Assembly (NCBI RefSeq): GCF_963676685.1
Contig: NC_092344.1
Location: 98,362,749-98,426,748 of the forward strand
DNA: 64,000 nt
Direction of reading: 5' to 3'
Source: Mytilus edulis
Lineage: Eukaryota; Mollusca; Bivalvia; Mytilida; Mytilidae
In this document: positions 47,599-58,300 of the stretch, piece after piece
Layout of the letters: the number at the start of each line of letters is the position of its first letter
How positions within the stretch are numbered: the first letter of the stretch is position 1
The notes under the pieces: model-generated
Database searches by the model: none
What the model saw: the letters and a program-made list of their open reading frames with translations, nothing else
What the model was told of the DNA's origin: nothing
Translations under genes and position numbers: made by a program

Positions 47599-48792
47599 TG
47601 CTCTTTTCGTGCTGATGTTCTGACTCATTACCAGAGTCTGGTTGATAGCATACGACGAGTCAATCCTTCTTGCCAGATCTTGCTTTCTGGATTACTACCT
47701 CGTGAGCAGGACATGTTCCCTGGTAAGATGAAGTCCGACAGCTTTCTCTCTTTGGTCAACAGGAAGGCGTCTTACCTCAATAACAAGTTGCACAATATAT
47801 CTAAGTCTATTCCCAGGCTTACCTATGTTGGGCATCACTCATTTGTTGTTGATGGTAAGCTTCAGCGTCTCCTGTTGAGCAAAGATGGACTTCATCTTAC
47901 CAGGGATGGTGCTACCACAGTGGTCAGGGATCTAGAGGCTGAGATCCGTCGGCAACTTCGACCCTGTACTCCAGTACATTTCATGAGACTACCAGCCATA
48001 CTACCATACTCATTGAACTACACTCAACAGGCAACTATAAAACTACAAGACCAACCACCAACGCCATACCGTGATGCACTGAAGACACCTACTCAGTACT
48101 CACAACCACCTACTCACACCAAACCACTGGCATTAGACAACATTGTAGATTTTCCTTCTTCACCATCTCTTGAAGTAAGTATATGGGATCCGTTGGTATC
48201 TCCATCTCGTGCTCGTGTCGTATCTTCAGTTGGTGCTCGTGTCGTATCTCCATCTCGTGCTCGTGTCGTATCTACAGTTCGTGCTCGTGTCGTATCTTCA
48301 GTTGGTGCTCGTGTCGTATCTCCATCTCGTGCTCGTGTCGTATCTCCATCTCGTGCTCGTGTCGTATCTACAGTTCGTGCTCGTGTCGTATCTCCATCTC
48401 GTGCTCGTGTCGTATCTCCATCTCGTGCTCGTGTCGTATCTCCATCTCGTGCTCGTGTCGTATCTCCGTCTCGTGCTCGTGTCGTATCTCCATCTCGTGC
48501 TCGTGTCGTATCTCCATCTCGTGCTCGTGTCGTATCTCCATCTCGTGCTCGTGTCGTACCTTCATCTCGTGCTCGTGTCGTATCTCAGTCAGCTACATCT
48601 CAGTCTAGTTCACATGTCACATCAGATACATCTCAGTCTTGTTCACATGTCACATCAGCTACATCTCAGTCTAGTTCACATGCCGTCACATCAGATACAT
48701 CTCAGTCTAGTTCACATGTCACATCAGCTACATCTCAGTCTAGTTCACATGTCACATCATTTAAAAACAGAGTTTTCGAGGGCAAAAATTGA
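47599..48792 (+). pseudogene. SGNH/GDSL-hydrolase-like C-terminal fragment fused to an 8-residue repeat
   Basis: The frame is open for 397 codons from 47599, just after an AG that could be a splice acceptor (TTTTCATAG). The first ATG is at 47713. The first part (VDSIRRVNPSCQILLSGLLP, then SKDGLHLTRDGATTVVRDLE) resembles the C-terminal half of an SGNH-type hydrolase fold, including a D-x-x-H block (KDGLHLT). The nucleophile serine and oxyanion blocks that should precede it are absent. Then come a Pro/Thr linker, 16 copies of an eight-residue unit (SPSRARVV and variants), and 11-residue Ser/Thr-rich repeats (TSQSSSHVTSD). It lies wholly inside the TIR element, so I read it as captured 3' exon sequence. 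Whether it is expressed is unknown. Confidence 0.6.
48199..48582 (+). repeat. 24-bp coding minisatellite, 16 units
   Basis: Sixteen in-register units with consensus TCTCCATCTCGTGCTCGTGT plus CGTA. Variants TCTTCAGTTGGT and TCTACAGTTCGT occur in units 2, 4, 5 and 8. Because 24 is a multiple of three, several other frames also stay open (48183-48608, 48209-48844, and 48368-48565 on the minus strand); those are artefacts of the repeat. Confidence 0.9.
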
Positions 48793-49179
48793 CATACACG
48801 ATTTGTTCATACCTTTAAGAGATGAAAAAAAAATAAGATTATAGATTTTTATAATTGATATTCCATAAACTTTACAATCGTACCAAAATATTATGCCAGA
48901 CAGTTGTTTTGGAGAAAATATTCCAATTATAAGTAAACTTTTCACGGCAATTTCAGCCATTTTTTTCTTAAAATATAACTGTCCTGGCAGATTTTTTCTT
49001 ACTTCTTAATTTTTTTTATATGTTTTTTTTTAATAATAATGTTAGTAAATACTTTCTTCTTTATTATACAATTAAAATTTTAACCATATGTTGAGTAAAA
49101 CAAAAGTTACAGATAAAAACGTATCGAAAAAAAGTGTCCTGGTTTTATCTGTCCTGTTAATAGACCTTCCCCAATTATT

Positions 49180-49208
49180 CCCCTTGTTCTATATTTAATA
49201 ACAAGGGG
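49180..49208 (+). other. Small perfect hairpin upstream of the kinase start
   Basis: CCCCTTGTT (49180-49188) and AACAAGGGG (49200-49208) form a 9-bp stem with an 11-base loop, in the 75-base gap between the TIR element and the kinase ATG. Its role is unknown. Confidence 0.5.
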
Positions 49209-49247
49209 TTTTCCTGGAATACGAAATCCAAAAGCGAAGTGCCAAAG

Positions 49248-49352
49248 ATGGAACACAAAAAGGTTTTCCTCGACACAGACAATCATGTATATTCATTGGA
49301 AGATTTGATAGGTCGTGGAGCCCAGGGTAACATATACAAAGGAATACATAAG
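49248..49352 (+). CDS. TBK1-like: TBK1-like exon 1 (start codon, glycine loop)
   Basis: Thirty-five codons from ATG 49248 to the donor AAG|GTATTA. Encodes MEHKKVFL... up to YKGIHK. An in-frame upstream start was not found before the end of the TIR element at 49172. Confidence 0.85.
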
Positions 49353-52300
49353 GTATTAAAATGATACATTTTTGGGGTAAAAGAATAACTACTTTTCATG
49401 ACTTTAACAGAGTTTTACGCAGTTGTCATTATGTTTTAAGATGTACATAGTTGCTAAAACTATATCCTTTGGGTAGTGCTCCACAATTAATGGAGAAATA
49501 TACAAGAAACTGAACTGAACTGTCATTACTGGAGATTTGAAAATTTTCAGTTGAAGGTTTGGTCTCACAACTTGACATGCTTGAGATTTTAGGTGTTTAT
49601 TTTATCAAGTTAAATACAAATTTTCCTTTTGTAACTTTATAATCCTTATAACAGAGACATATAATACTGTATTATTATATGTCTCTGCTTATAAGCGTTC
49701 GTCAATATTCACAATTTTTTCTCTTCATGACGGTATACACCTTATCGCTAATCCCGGCTGACCCGGCCGCTTGAACTTTTGACGCACACAACAATCACTT
49801 TTCCATTGTGGCGTCAGATATTTTGCTTTATGACGTCAAAATTTTACGGGAACCTGTATGATTTCGGGTAATGGCGGACAAATAGCGATGAGGTGTATTA
49901 AATCTCTTCATACATTGTATATATGTTTTGGTATTTTGCAAGATATGAATATGCTATTTGCTTAGAGTAAATTTTTGGTGTTGCTTTTTATTATTTATTG
50001 CATGCTGCATGCCTTGTTTTATTTGTTATTGCATATGTTTTTATATTCGGTGAAAAGCTCATTAGAGCTTTTGTTTGTATCTTCTTCTTCTTCTGTATGT
50101 ATTTACTTCCAGTTATGGAACACCTCCGCAACTGATATTATCCAGCATGAGTTAATTAAAACTTATATTGTATGCACTAAAAGTTTTCAACAAATAACAT
50201 AAAAAATTTAGATTCACTGTACACAGATAAAATCTAAACTATTTCAGGACTGATAAAATAATTTACGCAATTAAAAGGTAAAAGTATCTAGACCTTATCA
50301 ATATTTATTTTTAAGATTTACTGTACACAACTAAAATCTAAAAATATAGGGTGCTTTATACATGTACAATGGAAAGCGCAGAAATCCAAAGTTTATGGAT
50401 TGGAATATAAATGTAAATAAAAAACAAATAAATACTGGTCAGGATCACTTAAGCTTTATACAGTAAAAATAAAAGGGACACCCTGCCTCTACCTTATCAC
50501 ATATGTACAAATAGCTCATATCACAAATGTTCAATATTTATGGTTTTACTTTTATATACATGATATACAGTTCATCGGACGGATTCACAATTTCTTTAGA
50601 ATACAAGTTCTCTCGGTATGCAACCTATAGCACATATCGGTAGACATTTTTTGAATTTTGTCTAAGTCGGTACAACTGTTAATATCAGGCAATATAAACG
50701 TACTGTCAATAATCAATTTAACGATATCTACTTGATTTTTAAATCTTTCAGTCCATCCTGACATGCCAATAAAACAGATCACTAAGGCCTTTAGATTATA
50801 GAATAATGCCTTTCTCTGCTGATGTTATGCAGGACAGAGGAGTAAAAAGTGTGTTATGTCCTCATTTGATATTCCACTCAATCTGCATAAGGAAGACTCT
50901 TTTCCACCACTAAATTTATGTTTATGTGATTCAAAGAGATATGTTCCAGTTAAAAGACGAATTTTTACTGGTCCAAACAGGGTGTACTGATCCAATTTTT
51001 AAGAGAGTTCTATCCAGGTGTACTAAAGTAGTTTTAGATTCTATTTCTTCCAGAAAAAATTTTGTCCAATATTTTTGAAGAGCCATTTTTACCGACGATT
51101 TCCACTTGAGTTTGGATGGAGGCTATTGCTTTAATGAATCAATGCCTGGCACATCATACATAGCTAACGTACCTGCGACCTTACAGAAGAAGCTTTGTTG
51201 ATTATCCATATTCATAATTAGTTGTCTGTCTACCAGATCCAGTATTGTTGAGTTTTCGCATGAGACAATGTTATAAAGGAAAGAAGGTGCCTTTTATGGA
51301 TTTTAGCCTCAATTGTATGAGCGTTTAAGATGAGAAATACAGCTCCAGTAGCTGTTCTTGCAGGCATTGACTGGAAATTTCTTAAATTTCTTATTGTTTG
51401 TCAATATGCTGAATCTAAATAAAGTTTTACTTACTTACTTACTTCTCATGGAAATTATATTCTGTTGTAAGTTGTAAAATGATAATCACATATGTAGTTT
51501 CGCTTTAAAAAATAATCATAAAAAAGTGTACTAAAAAATAAAAGAATTGAATAATCAGGTAATGGAATTGGTAAGAAAAAAATGAAAAAGAATGTCTATT
51601 AAATTATCCATTAAATGGGCACTAGCTGTCAAATTCATGGTTACATGTTTTGACTCAAATTTTCATATATTATTTATAACAATGTAAAACATTTATCCAA
51701 ACTATCTAAAGTGTGAAATAAACAGTTTACAGAGCATATATGGTCAATAATATGTAGTTTCGTTTCGTGTGTATTTTAGTCTAGACTCTATCTAATTAAA
51801 TATCGAGTTGACCTCAGATGACCATATAAGCCATGTAAACATTAATATACTAATGATTAGATACATGTATAAATAGATTAAGCCAATACCTGCAGTTGGA
51901 TTTTTATAGGTCTGTTTAATTTTATTTTATAGATTAAAAATATATGTTTCTCATTGTTTTTACATGTAGAAGAAAGATTTTTAGTGGATCGAATCAGTCA
52001 TCAAATGATTTACCTTTGTTTCACTTTCAATGTTGACATTCCTTTCCTTTAAATAAACAGAACGCGTACAAAGCATGAATTGTCCATCTCTAGTTAAGGG
52101 GTTTAATTGAAGTTCACATGAATACAGATTTAATGAGGTTGACTTATTCACTTGCAAGTGAATAATTCATTATCAATATTATTTAGCTTAATTTGACAAA
52201 ATTGAACCATTTTGGCTGCTAAAAGTGAATTATTATTTCACTATTTCACTTTTATTATTGATTGAACAAAAATAAATCATACTATAGATTTTTATACATC

Positions 52301-55300
52301 TCGTAGCTAGTGCCCCTTTAAAAGAGTTTGTTTCCTCTAAATGAACATTTGTACTATATTTACACATGAACAGAATATGGCCAAAATATTTTAAAAGACC
52401 AAAAAAATGTTTGTTTATCTGTTTATTTTGTCATAGTTTTGTCTTCAGTTGTTTTTGTTTTTTTCGCTTGAACACATACAATAAAATTTCACAGAACTAT
52501 ACTGTTCTATTTCTCTGCATTCAGTTTATATTGGTGGAGGAAGTTAGAGTGCCTAGAGAAAGCCACTAACCATCCGAAGGAAAACTAACATCCTAGTACA
52601 TGTTTTAACATTTACACAGTTACAAGTAGTTATTAAAGCCATATTTATAAATAAACCAGAATCACAAGTCAGTCAACACTGAGATTGTGAGTTCCAATCC
52701 AGTACATCACTTCACGCAAATCTTCATTAACTAGGATTGTCAGTTTTACTTTCAAATGTCAGTGGCTTTTGTCTTGACACCCTAAATTCCTCCACCAAAA
52801 AAAAACTGAATGCAGAGAAATAGAACAGAAGTGCTGAATTCAGTGTTTAGGATTTAACAGATTAGGTTCACATCTGTTATCTAAGTATTTACAAAAGAAA
52901 AAAGTGTAATGTCGTTCTTATCAAGGTCAAATGAAGGTTGACATCTTCACAGATAGATGGCAGATGATATCTTTTCTAAAATTTCAGATTTACAATTTGG
53001 GTCTGAAATTAACTCTGAATACATGTAAAAGAAAGAACTGCTAGTTACAAATTTCAGACTTACTCGCTCTGCTAATGCTAGTGTTACATACATGTATGTA
53101 TCTTAGTTATTCTTATTGGTATTATCTTGTTTCAGTCCAGTGGTGAGGTTCATGCCTTGAAGATGTTTGAGAAGTATAATCTGCAGACACAAAGAGAAAT
53201 GGATGCACTAAGTAAACTGCAGCATCCAAATATTGTCATGTTTTATAAATGTGAAAAAGATGTAAGTTATTTCATTAAGAAAATCTTTGATTTTATATTT
53301 TGAATCATTTCACACAATGTCATACCAAGGTTGTCCTTGACATGCATGAAATATATGCCACTGGCTGTAAATTTGAAGCAAACAATAATCAATCAATCTT
53401 CCATACATTTTGTACATAGGTTACTATATAGTATTGGTTTTGCTCAATGTTCCAGACCATAAAGTGACCTATGCTTGTTTTAATCTCTGTAAGATAGTTG
53501 TCTCATAGAAAATCATACCATAAATCCTAATTATGGTATAGAGAACAGATTAAGCATGTTAAGCCATTAAAACAGGTAAAATAAAGTCTTTAAGGACTGA
53601 AAATATGTCTGCATCCGGTTTTTGAAGTGCAATGATGCAGGTTTATATGAACAAATATCAGACTGTAACAGGCAAAGGATTCTAAAAAATACTGTCATAA
53701 TTTGTCGGACAACTTCATTGTAAAATAATAGAACAGTACAAACATGAGGACAAACATGGTGCATATTCAGATATTAGAAAATGTGGCATGAAATATTGGG
53801 TGAATAAGGCACATAATTTAGATTGCCTGCAAACAATTTTGATGAACATGAGCAGAGACATATAATACAAGAGATTGGCAACTCGGCGAAATCCCGTAAT
53901 ATCACACCGCCACATTTAAACCTCGAGAGATCTCTTTGGGTAATAGAGTCTTTATCAAAGTATTAAAAGTACTCGAAGTAAGGGTGAATGTTTAAGCATA
54001 AATTAACTGTTTCAGTGTTAAATTTAACATAATTAATTAAATAATTTGAGTTCATGCATAAATATTTATTTCAGTGTCATTTTAATTTTGATTTGTATTA
54101 TTTGTATTATTGAAAAAGAGACATAATTTGATATTGAATTAAAAAAAAAACGATATTAAATAGTTGACACTTAATAAATTGTATCAGAGTTCATTTTATT
54201 TGATAGTTTCATAATGGGTTAGGCTTGAATTATTCGATGGTCAGGTAAATCACAACCTGTTTAAAAGAGTTTTAATTGACACCTGGTACACAAGAAGTTG
54301 TTACACCACAGGTGTCCACAATCTTTCCAAAAATACAAAATATAAAATTAATTAATGAGTAGAAAAAAAACTTAATTTGTTTGTTTATTTACCGTTAATC
54401 ATGATCAACTTTGTCTTATATTCATAATTTTTATAGATCATTGAAAAATTATTACTTTTTGTGTTCATTATTAATTGGGCATGTATTCAGTTGTTTTTTG
54501 GGGGGATTGTCGGTAAATTGTTTTCTAAGTGTGTTTTTCGAAATTTACATTATGAGCTTGCATTGAGGTTTTTTTTATGATTGTCGGTTAATTTATGGTT
54601 TCTCCTTTTCACGGATTGTGTATTTAGGACTTACATTTAATGATCATTTAATAGAAAATGGCAATATAAGTCTCACTTTTCACCTCGAATGTAAAGAGAT
54701 TAAACCATAGTTTAAGTGTAAGCAACTGCTAAATATACTATAAAAACTCACAGCAGCAGATATTGCTGCCTTTTCATGTAACAATTTTTGTAAGAATAAA
54801 CATTCTACTATGCTATACTTCTGTTAACATGGCAAGTTGACTTCAAAGCATACACCAGTTTAAATGCCATATTGATATCTAAATGTTTTGAAATGTACAT
54901 GTTTCCCTTCTTTTTAATATACTTTTTGACTAGTTAAAATCTCCTTTTAGTTTTGAAACAGACATGCACATGTGTAAATAGTTTAACAACTACTTGACTT
55001 GATTTTTTACATATTGATGTGCGAGTGTATGACATTTCTTTTCTGTACAGTATATGCAATATAATATTTAACTCTCCACAAGAAACCAAATTACACAGAC
55101 ATTAACAACTTTAGGTAACCATAAGGCTCTTAGCAATGAGAAAAATTCATACTGCACTGTCAACTATACAAGGTCTATTTATGAAAAAGGTTTAACAATT
55201 CAATCAAGAAAACTAATGGCCCGATTTATGTACAAAATAATAACAAGAAAATCCAAATATTGTATACAGCAACAAACCACAAGTGAATTACAGGCTCTTT

Positions 55301-58300
55301 ACTTTGAAAAGGCAAAAACATAATAAAGGCATGATGCTCTTTACTTTGGAAAGGCACAAACATAATAAAGGCGTGATAATAGATTTCACAAGCCGTACAA
55401 TTTTTGTTCCTATTTGGTTTGTTTTGTTATGTTTTTTTCCCAATCAACCAAATAACATCTGTAAAAAAAAAACACGACATACATCCCAGTATTCTAAAAT
55501 GAAAAGGACCAGTCAGACTGAGAATCAGAACATGTATTTATGTATACAATATATCTAGACTATCACTACATATAATTTCATCCTTTTTCAATAATTAAAC
55601 CAAGATATAGGAAAACAAAAATCATTCCAGGTATAAATAATATTTTTATTATCAAACATTCATTTATAATGTTACTGTGAACGATATCTGAGTTTTATGC
55701 TCATTTCCTGCAACTGAAATGGTACAGTTCAACTATGCAAATTTCGGTATCTGTACAGCTAAGGATATATGTATCAGTGATGCTAACTTGTAATAAATTG
55801 CATAAAGTCTGAAAGGGAGAAAGGCAAGGTTCTTCATGTTCATTGTGTGTCTCATTTACTGCAAATATCTCAATTTTTTGTGTAATCAGTTGCTCTGTGC
55901 CTCCCACTGGTGCTAGAAAACAATCAGCATGACAATCAAATTCAAGCGTACATATGATGAACCTTTTCATCTTCAGTGTGGATTGAACGGCAACATATAT
56001 CTCCTACATAATGGTACCAACAGCTGTCCATGGCCGAGGATTACTTTTCTTTTTAACTCCTTTTGTTAACTTAATTACTACATCTTTTCCTCTTTGGCAT
56101 TCTAAATTAAAAAAAAAATAATATTTTAGTTTTGAAAAGAAATTCGAAGCCTATTATACAACATCCAGTTGTCTTACTTTTAAACGTTACTTCCTACATG
56201 TATGTCATTTAACATTCTGCAGGTTTTTATTATGCTAAATCTATCTTAAATTTCTTTTGTCATGTATAGACCTTTCAAGGTTGCTATTAGGTACAAATAT
56301 TTTATTTGTTTATCAATTGTTAAACGTCATACAGTGAACATACAATGTAAGTTGCTGACATAAACTTTATTTAGTCTCTGCTTCTATATATTTTGTAGAT
56401 CTCATGAGGGTTTGAAGGGGTTTACAATGAGGGTCTGGAAGCAGGGGCGGATCCACCCATTTTAAAAAGGGGGGTTCCCCACTCAAGATAAAGGGGGTTC
56501 CAACCACATGTACCCATTCAAATGCATTGTTCGTCCAAGAAAAGGGGGGTTCCAACCCCTGGATCCGCCAATGGGAAGGTGTTTACAAAAGGTAGACGAA
56601 CAGAAAGCCACAGGACATAAAGTCACAAATTTGGTAGGACAAAATGTCACAAATAATCTGTTGACAATTGTTTGTATATATAAGCATATGACAAGAGAAA
56701 TATCTTTAAATATTTACTTTTTAATACATATATTCATATTAAAGTTTAAGAAATGTGTCATTATATTTGAAAAATGAAGATTTATTTAATTTTAATCATG
56801 CAAAAGAAAGATTTCTTGGCACCATGAAGCCATTTAAGTGCCAAACCAGTTTGACATTTTGTTTTTTTTTAACAATTATTTGATCATCTTTGATATGTTT
56901 TTGATAATTTTATTTGGACTAGGTTTTATGGTATCAATATGAAAATATTAGTCACCTTTGCTGAAATTTTTAGAAACTACTATAGAATCGATCTTTACGA
57001 AACTTGTCTTATTTTAACAAGATAACATTTGGAAGTAATATAAGATTATTAAATTGCATATTTATTCGTTAATTTCTAAGTTTTATGAAGATGAAAAATG
57101 GTGAATTCAAAATGGTAGTTCATAGCTGGATTTGGGTATCAATGCGAACAAAAATCCCCTTTGATGGTATTTTATGAAAACACTATTTGACCAAACTATA
57201 CGAAAATAGTCTCATTTTAATGGGATAACAATCGGGAGTAGAAAATCACTACAAAAATGTATATACATTTTTAAATTTCTACGTTTTGCGAAAAAAAAAT
57301 GATGGACCAGACCGGTTCTACAGCAATAAAGAGGGGAAGCTGAATGGACCGACTTTAAATTAGTTTGCATTTGATTATTATCATCATCTCAGCACATTAT
57401 AGTATAAACAAATTGGTAGAATTAGTAAAATGTATCTTTTGAATATACTTAAAATTGAAAAAGGAAATGGTGAATATGTCAAAGCGACAACCACCCGACC
57501 ATAGAGCAAACAACAGCCGAAGGCAACCAATGGGTCTTCAATGTAGCGAGAATTCCCGCACCCGTAGGTGTCCTTCAGCTGGCCCCTAAAATATGCATAA
57601 TAGTACAGTGATAATGGACGTCATACTAAACTCCGAATTATACACAAGAAACTAAAAATTAAAATCATACAAGACTAACAAAGGCCAGAGGCTCCTGACT
57701 TGGGACAGGCGCAAAATTGCGGCGGGGTTAAACATGTTTATGAGATCTCAACCCTCCCCCTATACCTCTAGCCAATGTAGAAAAGTAAAAGAATAACAAT
57801 ACGCACATTAAAATTCAGTTCAAGAGAAGTCCGAGTCTGATGTCAAAAGATGTAACAAAAGAAAATAAATAAAATGACAATAATACATAAATAACAACAG
57901 ACTACTAGCAGTTAACTGACATGCCAGCTCCAGACCTCAATTAAACTGATTGAAAGATTATGTCTTCATCATATGAATATCAGGTACAATCCCTCCCGTT
58001 AGGGGTTTAGTATCATACTATCATAAAATATACGAGAAGAACATAACCCGTGTCATGCCAACAACTGTTTTTTTAGAAATAAATGTGTTTAGTTCCGATG
58101 CAAAGACCCTATCAGTGAATCAATGTTAAAGCCAAAATATGCAATCTTTAATGACCTGACAACAGTATCGTAACTATATCCCCTTTTAATAAGTCTATTT
58201 AAAGGTTTTGTTAGTTTCTGAGGAGAATACTGACATTTTTGTGCTTTATAAAGAATATTTCCATAAAATTTTGGATGTGAAATACCTGAACGTATAAGAT

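Larger units (their letters stand above)
46381..49172. mobile_element. 2.8-kb DNA element with long inverted termini, 7-bp target duplication and captured coding sequence
   Basis: The left end from 46381 (GGGAAGGTCTAAAAACAGGA, then CAGATAAAACCAGGACAC) is the reverse complement of the right end to 49172 (GTGTCCTGGTTTTATCTG, then TCCTGTTAATAGACCTTCCC). The inverted similarity runs inwards about 350 bases (46381-46735 and 48815-49172). AATTATT directly flanks both ends (46374-46380 and 49173-49179). No transposase is visible, so it is non-autonomous. It encloses an open frame with an SGNH-hydrolase-like part and a minisatellite, and its right end lies 76 bases from the kinase start codon at 49248. 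The superfamily is not assigned; long TIRs plus captured coding sequence resemble Pack-MULE-type elements. Confidence 0.85.

Noticed and set aside
48183..48844. Alternative open frames over the 24-bp minisatellite, both strands
   Set aside because: A repeat unit divisible by three leaves several frames open automatically; only the frame continuous with the SGNH-like part has non-repeat protein sequence on both sides.
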